From the NCBI GenBank assembly GCA_022562855.1, contig JADFON010000134.1, forward strand, positions 1 through 5,871: a DNA stretch of 5,871 bases. The letters are read 5' to 3'. This DNA comes from Candidatus Zhuqueibacterota bacterium. Its GTDB lineage: Bacteria > SM23-31. Shown piece by piece: positions 1-5,871 of this stretch. Every line of letters starts with the position of its first letter. Positions within the stretch are counted from its first letter, which is position 1. Position numbers and translations under genes: made by a program. The notes beneath the pieces are model-generated. The model ran no database searches. It worked only from the letters and a program-made list of their open reading frames with translations, and was not told the DNA's origin.

Positions 1-1373
1 ATCTGTGCAGGGGTCCGCATGTTCCATCGACAGGCAAACTGAAACATTTCAAACTGACAAGTCTTGCCGGAGCTTATTGGAGAGGCGACGAACGTAATAA
101 GATGCTTCAGCGTATTTACGGCGTTTCGTTTCCTAAAGAAAAGCAGCTCAAAGAGTATCTCGAATTATTGGAAAATGCGAAAAAAAGGGACCACCGGAAA
201 ATTGGAAAAGCGCTCGACCTGTTCAGTTTTCAGCCTGAAGCGCCGGGTTTCGTGTTTTGGCACGGCAAAGGAATGGTAATATATAACGAGATACTCGACT
301 ATTGGAGACACGTACATGAAAGAGAAGAATACCAGGAACTCAAGACTCCTGTCATTCTGAGCGACCAGCTATGGCGCAAAAGCGGTCGCTGGGACCACTA
401 CAAAGACAATATGTATTTTACCAGTATAGATGAAAAAGATTATGCGATAAAACCGATGAATTGCCCCGGCGGTCTGCTTGTCTTTAATAATAGTATGTGG
501 TCATATAAAGATTTTCCTTTAAAACTCGCGGAATTAGGTTTGGTTCACCGCCACGAAAAAAGCGGTGTTCTGCATGGATTATTTCGTGTAAGGCAGTTTA
601 CTCAAGATGACGCACATGTTTATTGTACCCGGGAGCAGATGAAGAAAGAAATTGAGAATATAATCAATATTACACTCGAAATTTATGAGACATTTGGTTT
701 TACAAATACGTTTATTGAAATGTCCACAAGACCGGATGATTCGATCGGGTCGCAGGAAAATTGGGATTATTCAGAAAAAGTGCTTGAAGAAGCGCTGAAT
801 AGTCTTGACATCAGTTATAAGATCAATGAAGGTGAAGGGGCTTTTTACGGTCCCAAAATAGACTTTCACATAAGGGATTGTCTCGGAAGAAGATGGCAGT
901 GCGGGACAATCCAACTTGATTTTTCTATGCCGGAACGATTAGGGGCAACGTTTATCAACAAAAATGGCGAAAAAGAGACCCCGGTAATGATACATCGTGC
1001 AATCCTCGGTTCGATAGAGAGGTTCATAGGAATTCTGATTGAACATTACGCCGGAGATTTTCCATTATGGCTTGCTCCGGTACAAATTGTTTTGATACCG
1101 GTTAGCGAAAAGCACCATGAATTTTCAAAAAAAGTGTACGATTCGTTCAAAGAAAAACGGTTTCGTGTGAAGCTGGATGACAGGAATGAAAAAGTGGGAT
1201 ACAAGATTCGTGATAATGAACTCAACAAAATTCCGTATATGCTTGTAATCGGCGACAAAGAGATTGAGTCGAACCGGCTTTCTGTGCGTCACCGGTTGCA
1301 GCAAGACCTTGAGCAGATGACGATCGATGATTTTCTTACAAAAGTAAGTGATGAAAGGAGGCTGCGCCAATAA
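1..1373 (+). CDS. thrS: Threonyl-tRNA synthetase, 5'-partial
   Basis: Class II aminoacyl-tRNA synthetase that charges tRNA-Thr in the cytoplasm. The reading frame is open from the left edge (first full codon at base 3), so the true start lies outside. The 456 visible residues compare with about 640 in the family; the TGS domain and most of the editing domain are missing. The visible part opens on the end of the editing domain, [12 protein letters not shown], which includes the Cys and His matching the editing-site pair of the E. coli enzyme. The catalytic core follows, with all three zinc ligands: Cys in MNCPGG (codon 462-464), His in QDDAH (615-617) and His in MIHRAILGS (993-995). Motif 2 ([20 protein letters not shown]) and motif 3 ([16 protein letters not shown]) are intact. 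The anticodon-binding domain starts near 1062 ([13 protein letters not shown]) and runs to the stop. Its TAA overlaps the proposed infC start codon. Identification is secure. Confidence 0.97.
   Translation, partial: LCRGPHVPSTGKLKHFKLTSLAGAYWRGDERNKMLQRIYGVSFPKEKQLKEYLELLENAKKRDHRKIGKALDLFSFQPEAPGFVFWHGKGMVIYNEILDYWRHVHEREEYQELKTPVILSDQLWRKSGRWDHYKDNMYFTSIDEKDYAIKPMNCPGGLLVFNNSMWSYKDFPLKLAELGLVHRHEKSGVLHGLFRVRQFTQDDAHVYCTREQMKKEIENIINITLEIYETFGFTNTFIEMSTRPDDSIGSQENWDYSEKVLEEALNSLDISYKINEGEGAFYGPKIDFHIRDCLGRRWQCGTIQLDFSMPERLGATFINKNGEKETPVMIHRAILGSIERFIGILIEHYAGDFPLWLAPVQIVLIPVSEKHHEFSKKVYDSFKEKRFRVKLDDRNEKVGYKIRDNELNKIPYMLVIGDKEIESNRLSVRHRLQQDLEQMTIDDFLTKVSDERRLRQ
1354..1361 (+). promoter_or_regulatory. 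Shine-Dalgarno site deciding the infC start
   Basis: AAAGGAGG lies inside the 3' end of thrS. Eight bases separate its last G from the ATA at 1370, which is good spacing. No ATG or GTG lies in the infC frame downstream, and the first TTG (1451) is about 90 bases away. The site therefore points to ATA 1370 as the infC start. Translation is probably coupled to termination of thrS, whose TAA overlaps the ATA. Confidence 0.85.
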
Positions 1374-1906
1374 AGCCAAGAAATTACCGGCAACAAACGA
1401 GGACGCGGAGAACCCGGGCTAATAAGGAAATTCGGGTTCCGCAGGTCCGATTGATTGACCAGGACGGAAATCAAGTTGGAATAGTCGATACGAAGGATGC
1501 TCTTGAACAAGCCGTCGAGGTTGGTTTAGATTTGGTTGAAGTTTCTCCCAATGCCACGCCTCCTGTATGTAAAATTCTGGAATATGGAAAGTATAAATAC
1601 GAGATTTCAAAGAAAGAAAAAGAGGGGAGAAAAAAGCAGCACACTATAAACGTAAAAGAAATCAGGCTTAGACCCAAAATTGACAAACACGACCTTGAAA
1701 CAAAAGCACGTCACGCGAGAAAATTTCTTGAACATGGTGATAGAGTGAAAGTTTGCCTGCAGTTTCGAGGACGTGAGATGATGTATATCAATCAAGGCAG
1801 AACCGTTATGGAAAATTTCCAGGAAGGGTTAGGCGATATTGCCAAGATAGAATCCCCACTTTCAAAAGAAGGAAGAACACTGGTATTAGTATTGAGCAAA
1901 AAATGA
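1370..1906 (+). CDS. infC: Translation initiation factor IF-3 with AUA start
   Basis: IF3 binds the 30S subunit, blocks premature 50S joining and monitors the start codon-initiator tRNA pairing. Starting at ATA gives 178 residues, matching the usual 170-180. The N-terminal domain (about 17-85) has [16 protein letters not shown] and the signature [21 protein letters not shown] lysine-rich linker follows (about 79-92, [10 protein letters not shown]). The C-terminal domain (about 93-178) has [11 protein letters not shown] and QFRGREM. The in-frame TTG at 1451 would remove the conserved EIRVPQVR stretch and has no Shine-Dalgarno site. An in-frame TGA at 1352 limits the upstream extension, and ATA is the only plausible start behind the AAAGGAGG. 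Known IF3 genes often begin with AUU or another rare codon, because IF3 discriminates against such codons and so represses its own synthesis; the same feedback is inferred here. The ATA overlaps the thrS TAA, and rpmI follows after 12 bases. Confidence 0.93.
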   Translation: MKPRNYRQQTRTRRTRANKEIRVPQVRLIDQDGNQVGIVDTKDALEQAVEVGLDLVEVSPNATPPVCKILEYGKYKYEISKKEKEGRKKQHTINVKEIRLRPKIDKHDLETKARHARKFLEHGDRVKVCLQFRGREMMYINQGRTVMENFQEGLGDIAKIESPLSKEGRTLVLVLSKK

Positions 1907-1918
1907 CAGGAAAATGAT

Positions 1919-2107
1919 ATGCCAAAGATTAAAACAAAACGTGCCGCAGCGAAACGCTTCAAATTGACAGCTAGCGGAAAAATAAAAAGAAAAAAAGCAT
2001 ATGCTAATCACATATTCACGAAGAAAACCACAAAGCGTAAGAGAAATTTAAGAAAAGCGACATTGGTTTCCGCTGCAGATTTGAGTAGAGTTAGCAAAAT
2101 GATCTGA
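1919..2107 (+). CDS. rpmI: 50S ribosomal protein L35
   Basis: Small, very basic 62-residue protein of the large ribosomal subunit (bL35), slightly shorter than the usual 64-66. It begins [14 protein letters not shown], continues [18 protein letters not shown] and ends with [14 protein letters not shown] and a short C-terminal helix; all are family hallmarks. It sits between infC and rplT, as in most bacteria. An AGGA at 1908-1911, seven bases before the ATG, serves as ribosome binding site. The gene stops with TGA, like infC, so TGA is a normal stop codon in this genome. Confidence 0.96.
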   Translation: MPKIKTKRAAAKRFKLTASGKIKRKKAYANHIFTKKTTKRKRNLRKATLVSAADLSRVSKMI

Positions 2108-2140
2108 CAATTCGATTCGAGAAAAGAGAATGGTAATTGT
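2107..2140 (+). promoter_or_regulatory. Hairpin in the rpmI-rplT spacer, possible L20 operator
   Basis: Directly after the rpmI stop, ACAATT (2107-2112) is complementary to AATTGT (2135-2140). Inside this, ATTC (2115-2118) can pair with GAAT (2128-2131), separated by a small internal loop. The structure ends 24 bases before the rplT Shine-Dalgarno site. L20 represses its own operon in E. coli and B. subtilis by binding leader RNA that mimics its 23S rRNA site. A similar role here is inferred only from position and pairing; I could not identify the rRNA-like binding motif. Confidence 0.3.
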
Positions 2141-2163
2141 GAGACCAAATAAATTTTTGAATG

Positions 2164-2169
2164 AGGAGG
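2164..2169 (+). promoter_or_regulatory. Strong rplT ribosome binding site
   Basis: AGGAGG lies within the purine run GAGGAGGAG, four bases before the rplT ATG; overlapping registers allow slightly different spacings. It is among the strongest sites in the window and confirms the rplT start at 2174. A strong site downstream of a foldable spacer suits translational repression, but that is inference. Confidence 0.8.
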
Positions 2170-2173
2170 AGAT

Positions 2174-2527
2174 ATGCCCCGGGCATTGAATCCGGTTGCT
2201 TCAAGACGCCGGAGGAAAAAGGTATTGCGTGCCGCAAAAGGATATGTAGGCGGCAGGAGTAAACTGTTTAAAACGGCAAAAGAATCTGTCCATAAAGCCC
2301 TGCAATATTCGTACAGGCACCGCAGACAAAAGAAAAGAGATTTTAGACAACTCTGGATAGCAAGGATAAATGCGGCAGTTCGCGAATACGGACTGTCATA
2401 TTCGGTATTTATACATGCATTGAAGAAAGCGGATGTTCTTATTTCCAGGAAAGTGCTGGCTGATCTTGCCATCAGGGAACCGGAAGCTTTTAATGCAATA
2501 GTCGAACAGGCAAAATCATCCGTTTAG
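2174..2527 (+). CDS. rplT: 50S ribosomal protein L20
   Basis: bL20 is a primary 23S rRNA-binding protein needed for early assembly of the large subunit, and a translational repressor of its own operon in studied bacteria. The 117 residues match the family length. The basic N-terminal extension ([30 protein letters not shown]) is followed by the globular domain with [24 protein letters not shown], then [19 protein letters not shown] and [15 protein letters not shown]. The start is set by the AGGAGG just upstream. The VASRxRRKK form of the N-terminus resembles sequences I associate with FCB-group bacteria, a weak taxonomic hint. The gene ends with TAG, and an intrinsic terminator follows 57 bases later. 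Confidence 0.97.
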   Translation: MPRALNPVASRRRRKKVLRAAKGYVGGRSKLFKTAKESVHKALQYSYRHRRQKKRDFRQLWIARINAAVREYGLSYSVFIHALKKADVLISRKVLADLAIREPEAFNAIVEQAKSSV

Positions 2528-2562
2528 TACCTTTAATCATCAAAACAGGATTAAATCAGTAC
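2527..2562 (+). repeat. AT-rich inverted repeat at the rplT stop codon
   Basis: TTTAATC (2532-2538) is perfectly complementary to GATTAAA (2549-2555) around a 10-base loop. GTAC at 2527-2530 and 2559-2562 could extend the stem past a small asymmetric bulge. The outer arm touches the last base of the rplT stop. No T-run follows directly, so it is not an intrinsic terminator on its own. It might stabilise the 3' end of the mRNA or be incidental. Confidence 0.3.
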
Positions 2563-2584
2563 ATTTCAGTATTATTTTTGTGTG

Positions 2585-2627
2585 AAAGCCTTGCGGAAGT
2601 ATAACAGACAAGGCTTTTTCTTTTTTT
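2585..2627 (+). terminator. Intrinsic terminator or attenuator between rplT and pheS
   Basis: AAAGCCTTG (2585-2593) and CAAGGCTTT (2609-2617) form a perfect 9-bp stem with a 15-base loop. The second arm runs directly into a T-rich tract up to 2627, broken only by one C at 2620. This is the clear signature of a Rho-independent terminator for the thrS-infC-rpmI-rplT part. Its place 31 bases before pheS matches the E. coli attenuator ahead of pheST. However, I see no phenylalanine-rich leader peptide and no T-box motif, so regulated attenuation is not shown. Confidence 0.85.
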
Positions 2628-2657
2628 GAACAAATTGTCATTAAATTTTTTATTCAA

Positions 2658-3677
2658 ATGAAACTGCAAGACCTCATAGAACAAGTGCGCGATACATTTA
2701 ATACCGCTATTGAATCTTGTCATAATGTGAAAGACATTCAAGACGTTCAAATACATTATCTTGGACGAAAAGCTGGAGTTGTTACAAATCTGTTCAAAGA
2801 ACTCGGGGTAAGCGCTGTCGAAGACCGTCCCTCATTAGGTCAGCAAATAAACGATCTAAAAGAATATGTGACCAAATCTCTTGTAATACGCGAACAAATT
2901 ATTACAGAGAAACTGGAAAAGAAGACTTTTGTCGACCTGTCCCTTCCAGGAAATCCGGAATTTATCGGAAGGCTGCATCCATTGACTCTAATACAAAACG
3001 AGATCATATCGGTCTTCGAAGGAATGGGTTTTGAAGTGGCGACGGGACCGGATATCGAAACCGATTACTATAATTTTGAAGCTCTCAATATGCCGAAGGA
3101 TCATCCGGCGAGAGATCTTCAGGATACTTTTTATCTTGAAGACGGGAATTTGTTGCGTACTCATACGTCTCCAGTGCAGATCAGGGTGATGGAAAAAACC
3201 GAACCGCCCATAAGAATAATATCACCGGGAAGAGTATATAGAAAGGACACTCCGGATGCGACTCATTCACCTGTTTTTCATCAGTTAGAGGGTCTTTATG
3301 TGGATGAGGGTGTTACACTTGCCGAATTAAAAGGCGCCCTGCTGGCATTCGCTCAAGCTCTTTTCGGGCAGGAAATGAAGATCCGTTTCAGGTCGGGATT
3401 TTTTCCTTTTACCGAACCAAGCGTTGAGTATGATTTTTCCTGCATTATATGCGATGGAAAAGGATGTTCGACCTGCAAAGACACGGGATGGGTGGAAATT
3501 TCGGGCGCAGGTATGGTTGACCCGGCTGTTTTTGAATTTGTCGGTTATGACCATGAAAAATATACCGGTTACGCCTGGGGGATGGGAGTGGAACGGATCG
3601 CGATGATGAAATACAGAATTAACGATATCCGTTTGTTCTATGAAAACGATATCCGTTTCTTAGAGCAATTTTCATAA
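2658..3677 (+). CDS. pheS: Phenylalanyl-tRNA synthetase alpha chain
   Basis: Catalytic subunit of the (alpha-beta)2 enzyme that charges tRNA-Phe. The 339 residues match the family. Residues 1-90 form the N-terminal coiled-coil arm that contacts tRNA. The class II core follows: LHPLTLIQNEI (107-116), motif 2 GRVYRKDTPDATHSPVFHQLEG (191-212), FPFTEPSVE (249-257) and motif 3 GMGVERIAMM (308-317). Ala306 in GYAWG matches E. coli Ala294, which sets the pocket size for phenylalanine. Cys262, 265, 270 and 273 form a CxxC-x4-CxxC pattern also seen in many other bacterial PheS proteins. The protein ends with the usual ENDIRFLEQF. The ATG gives a normal N-terminus, but the bases before it are AT-rich with no Shine-Dalgarno sequence. 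The gene lies after a terminator and 14 bases before pheT. Confidence 0.97.
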   Translation: MKLQDLIEQVRDTFNTAIESCHNVKDIQDVQIHYLGRKAGVVTNLFKELGVSAVEDRPSLGQQINDLKEYVTKSLVIREQIITEKLEKKTFVDLSLPGNPEFIGRLHPLTLIQNEIISVFEGMGFEVATGPDIETDYYNFEALNMPKDHPARDLQDTFYLEDGNLLRTHTSPVQIRVMEKTEPPIRIISPGRVYRKDTPDATHSPVFHQLEGLYVDEGVTLAELKGALLAFAQALFGQEMKIRFRSGFFPFTEPSVEYDFSCIICDGKGCSTCKDTGWVEISGAGMVDPAVFEFVGYDHEKYTGYAWGMGVERIAMMKYRINDIRLFYENDIRFLEQFS

Positions 3678-3691
3678 AATATGAGATTGAA

Positions 3692-5263
3692 GTGAAAGTA
3701 ACGTATAATTGGCTTCGGGAATTTGTAGACATTGCATGGTCTCCCCATGAATTAGCGGAGAAACTCACCCTGTCGGGGTCGGAAGTTGACGCTCTTGAAG
3801 ATATCCCGCCTTTGCTCAATAATATCGTAATCGGTTATATCAAATCTGTCGAAAATCATCCGAATTCTTCTCATTTGAAAATATGCGAGGTAAATCTCGG
3901 CAATAAAACCGAGCAGATCGTTTGCGGCGCTCCAAATGTTGAAAAAGGACAATTGGTCCCTGTCGCTGCGCCTGGAGCCGTCCTTCCGTCAGGATTAAAG
4001 ATTCAATCTGCAAAAATAAGAGGCGTAAAATCTGAAGGAATGATCTGTTCTGAAATCGAATTAGGGCTTTCCGATGTAGCTGACGAAATAATGGCGCTCC
4101 CGCAATCATCGAAACCCGGTCAGATGTTTGAGCCGGAAAACTTACGCGATGATAAAGTATTAAACGTATTTATAAATCCCAACAGACCTGATTGTATGAG
4201 CGTTATCGGATTGGCGAGAGAAATTGCGGCATTATCAGGGAAACAATTACATGATAAACCCATCGATCTTCCAAATCGCAAAGGACTTCCGGTTACGGAC
4301 TTTAAAATCGAAATTCTCGACGCTAAACGATGTCCCCGTTATTGCGGTGCGGTTATATCGGGAATAAAGGTAAAACCCTCTCCGTATTCGATTCAACAGA
4401 GGTTGTTTGCGGTAGGAATCAGACCGATAAACAATATCGTTGACGCTACGAATTACTGTCTTGTCGAGTGGGGGCATCCTCTGCACGCATTTGACATGAA
4501 ACATCTCAGAGGAAACCGGATTATCGTGAAGACAGCAAGGAAAAATCAGAAATTCACGACCCTTGACGGTGTCGCGCGTACCCTTAATGAAGATATGTTG
4601 ATGATTTGTGACGGCGACAGACCGGTGGCAATCGGCGGAATTATGGGCGGTTTGAATTCTGAGATCAAAGATAGTACCAAGGATATTTTCCTGGAAAGCG
4701 CTTATTTTCTCCCGGAGAATAATCTGAAGAGCGCCAAAAAGCTCGAACTCGCCACTGAAGCATCACGAAGATTTGAACGCGGCATGGACCCGAATTTTTG
4801 TCTTGAAGCGTTAAAACGCTTGACACACCTGATACTGAAATTGTCCCCGGGTCAGCTCCTCCATCCTTTTCTCGATGTTTATCCAAAAAAGGTAAAGGCA
4901 AAAAGTCTGAAGATTCGTTTAAACCGGCTCAATGAAGTCTTAGGAACGAAGTATGATCCGGAGAGAATTGTAGATACTATTAGTAAACTTGGACTCAAAA
5001 CAACTTCATCAGACAGTGAATTTGCCACATTTGAAATTCCAACCTTTCGCCATGATTTGAAACGTGAAATTGACCTAATTGAAGAATTTGCCAGGATTGA
5101 CGGTCTTGACAATATCGATTCTCAGGAAATTGCCCGTGTAAAATTACGGAATGTCTGCAACGAACAAGTTAGTTCAATCCAGAAAATTCGATCGATTTTT
5201 GTGGAATTCGGATTTGAGTTCAAATCGGGTACTCGTGCGTCGGTGAAACTCGTTGGAAAATAG
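3692..5263 (+). CDS. pheT: Phenylalanyl-tRNA synthetase beta chain, 3'-truncated
   Basis: Beta subunit of PheRS, which provides tRNA binding and editing. GTG at 3692 gives the canonical N-terminus MKVTYNWLREFVDI; only a weak GAGA precedes it. Seen in order: N-terminal helix (1-40), EMAP/OB-type tRNA-binding domain (about 43-150, HPNSSHLKICEVNLG, IVCGAPNV), B3/B4 editing domain (about 205-385, RPINNIVDATNY, GHPLHAFD, TEASRRFERGMDP) and B5 domain (about 400-475, PTFRHDLKREIDLIEEFARIDG). Similarity continues to IRSIFVEFGF (about 508, base 5216). The remaining 15 residues, to KLVGK, look unrelated, and TAG follows. The family is about 790-800 residues, so the C-terminal third is missing: the synthetase-like core that packs on PheS and the FDX-ACB anticodon-binding domain. 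Neither other forward frame restores similarity after 5216, so a simple frameshift does not explain it. The product is probably inactive; a real break, an insertion or a chimeric assembly join are all possible. Confidence 0.93.
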   Translation: MKVTYNWLREFVDIAWSPHELAEKLTLSGSEVDALEDIPPLLNNIVIGYIKSVENHPNSSHLKICEVNLGNKTEQIVCGAPNVEKGQLVPVAAPGAVLPSGLKIQSAKIRGVKSEGMICSEIELGLSDVADEIMALPQSSKPGQMFEPENLRDDKVLNVFINPNRPDCMSVIGLAREIAALSGKQLHDKPIDLPNRKGLPVTDFKIEILDAKRCPRYCGAVISGIKVKPSPYSIQQRLFAVGIRPINNIVDATNYCLVEWGHPLHAFDMKHLRGNRIIVKTARKNQKFTTLDGVARTLNEDMLMICDGDRPVAIGGIMGGLNSEIKDSTKDIFLESAYFLPENNLKSAKKLELATEASRRFERGMDPNFCLEALKRLTHLILKLSPGQLLHPFLDVYPKKVKAKSLKIRLNRLNEVLGTKYDPERIVDTISKLGLKTTSSDSEFATFEIPTFRHDLKREIDLIEEFARIDGLDNIDSQEIARVKLRNVCNEQVSSIQKIRSIFVEFGFEFKSGTRASVKLVGK

Positions 5264-5486
5264 TCAATTAGCCATCTGACTACCTATGCCGTCTGTGAGT
5301 CACTACATGCGCAAGAGAATTATGATTGTCATTCAGGTAATTTGTCAGGATATTGTAGCACAGCCTTTCCGGTGCCAGACACAATCAAGCGATGGTAATA
5401 GAGTCGGGGAATTAGCCCTACTCTGAGGACTTAGTTTCGAGCAGTGACAAGCTGCTGGCTTGGTAGAGAAGATTTGGTGGTTTGCT
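5264..5486. other. Non-coding stretch after the pheT break
   Basis: No recognisable gene is seen in 223 bases. The longest small ORF with an ATG start, 5286-5426 on +, would encode 46 residues beginning MPSVSHYMRKR. It lacks a ribosome binding site and resembles nothing I know. There is no tRNA, insertion-sequence end or credible promoter pair; TTGTCA occurs at 5326 and 5342, but neither has a good -10 box at normal spacing. Small hairpins lie between 5400 and 5462. The stretch could be degraded sequence or the flank of a different genome region joined to pheT. Confidence 0.5.
5400..5424 (+). repeat. Hairpin-forming inverted repeat
   Basis: AGAGT (5400-5404) pairs with ACTCT (5420-5424), and GGG (5406-5408) with CCC (5416-5418). 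There is one C/T mismatch and a 7-base loop. No T-run follows, so it is not a typical intrinsic terminator. Downstream, two mutually exclusive 5-bp stems are possible (5440-5444 with 5452-5456, or 5448-5452 with 5458-5462). The function is unknown. Confidence 0.3.
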
Positions 5487-5871
5487 ATGGAACAAGGTGC
5501 TGAATTTGACAATCTCGAGTCGTTCTATTCGCACATAGATGCTCATGCACTCGAGTACAAGTACCTCATGGAAATTGGAGATCAGTCCCAGAAATTGCGT
5601 GACTTGCTCCACGAAAAGGGAGACGAGACCGGTGCACAGATTGCCCAGTATGAGGTAGATGCCTTCAATTTGCAGACAAAGGGACATGAGCTCGGCCCTG
5701 TGATGATTGGTACGGATGCAAATGGGAACGAAGTCCGCATTCCCGATATAACCAAGTTCACCGATGAAGAAATTGATTACATCCTGCACCTGATAACGAA
5801 AGTCTTTCCTTCTATCAAGGTTGAGCGTTCGCATATCGTCTATACATTTTCCGGCGTGCGCCCACTGCCCG
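5487..5871 (+). CDS. GlpD-like oxidoreductase fragment, 3'-partial
   Basis: The frame is open from 5448 and runs off the right edge, giving 128 residues from ATG 5487. GGTGG six bases upstream is a possible weak ribosome binding site. The last ~60 residues (VMIGTDANGNE, then TDEEIDYILHLITKVFPS and HIVYTFSGVRPLP) resemble the middle of FAD-dependent glycerol-3-phosphate dehydrogenases. In those enzymes an IGTTD segment precedes the ExxINYLL helix and the SGVRPL motif. In E. coli GlpD that motif lies near residue 315; here it is near residue 124. No FAD-binding GxGxxG segment is present. The first ~70 residues are charged, helical-looking and not recognised. Bases 5581-5700 are about 52% GC by hand count, richer than the 3' part of pheT. 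It may be a broken gene or part of a chimeric join. The family call rests on short motifs only. Confidence 0.5.
   Translation, partial: MEQGAEFDNLESFYSHIDAHALEYKYLMEIGDQSQKLRDLLHEKGDETGAQIAQYEVDAFNLQTKGHELGPVMIGTDANGNEVRIPDITKFTDEEIDYILHLITKVFPSIKVERSHIVYTFSGVRPLP

Noticed and set aside
1451-1906. TTG at 1451 as the infC start.
   Set aside because: It would remove the conserved N-terminal EIRVPQVR segment and has no Shine-Dalgarno sequence. ATA 1370 has both the right spacing and a full-length product.
2528-2657. A pheM-like leader peptide or a T-box riboswitch controlling pheST.
   Set aside because: No short ORF with clustered Phe codons precedes the terminator, and no T-box consensus (AGGGUGGNACCGCG) is present.
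3621-3658. A 14-base direct repeat AACGATATCCGTTT (3621-3634 and 3645-3658) at the end of pheS.
   Set aside because: It encodes the two halves of NDIRLFYENDIRF. That repetition is conserved in PheS proteins (E. coli has TDLRSFFENDLRF), so the DNA repeat follows from the protein motif.
3681-3695. A tiny ORF, ATG AGA TTG AAG TGA, whose stop overlaps the pheT GTG start.
   Set aside because: It has no ribosome binding site and only four sense codons. The arrangement is possible for translational coupling but cannot be told from chance.
5418-5834. A 138-codon open frame on the - strand, opposite the GlpD-like ORF.
   Set aside because: Its translation is low in recognisable motifs, while the + strand shows the GlpD-like SGVRPLP pattern and has a plausible start. 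It is most likely an antisense shadow.
5216-5871. One + frame from 5216 to the right edge contains only TGA stops (5244, 5277, 5424, 5445) and no TAA or TAG, suggesting TGA might be read as an amino acid.
   Set aside because: infC and rpmI in the same window end with TGA. The translation across 5216-5447 is not recognisable protein, and four TGAs in about 80 codons can arise by chance in non-coding DNA.

Overview
The window is a bacterial translation operon read entirely on the + strand: thrS (5' end missing), infC, rpmI, rplT, pheS, pheT. This is a very widely conserved order. The genes make threonyl-tRNA synthetase, initiation factor IF3, ribosomal proteins L35 and L20, and the two chains of phenylalanyl-tRNA synthetase. 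The operon part is moderately AT-rich. Strong Shine-Dalgarno sequences precede infC and rplT. The L20 N-terminus ([11 protein letters not shown]) resembles forms I associate with the FCB (Bacteroidota/Chlorobi-like) lineages, but the strong Shine-Dalgarno sites do not fit typical Bacteroidota. The phylum is therefore a weak inference; the organism is most likely uncultured or seen through metagenome assembly.

Layout: bases 1-1373 are the last 456 codons of thrS. infC follows with no gap. Its only credible start is a rare AUA codon overlapping the thrS stop and placed behind a perfect AAAGGAGG. rpmI is 12 bases further on. A 66-base spacer with a possible L20-responsive hairpin precedes rplT. 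A clear intrinsic terminator (2585-2627) lies between rplT and pheS, so pheST is either a separate unit or is controlled by read-through, as in the enterobacterial rplT-pheM-pheS arrangement. pheS is intact but has no visible ribosome binding site. pheT starts with GTG 14 bases after pheS.

The unusual part is the right end. pheT looks normal for about 508 residues (tRNA-binding fold, B3/B4 editing domain, B5 domain). It then loses similarity abruptly near base 5216 and stops at 5263, without the last third of the protein. The next 223 bases carry no recognisable gene, only small hairpins. From 5487 to the end an ORF runs off the window; its last ~60 residues resemble the middle of the glycerol-3-phosphate dehydrogenase (GlpD) family, but no FAD-binding N-terminus precedes it. 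A broken essential gene joined to an internal piece of an unrelated gene points to a rearrangement or, at least as likely, a chimeric assembly join near 5216. I see no CRISPR array, tRNA, rRNA or recognisable transposase, and no convincing evidence of a new biological system.
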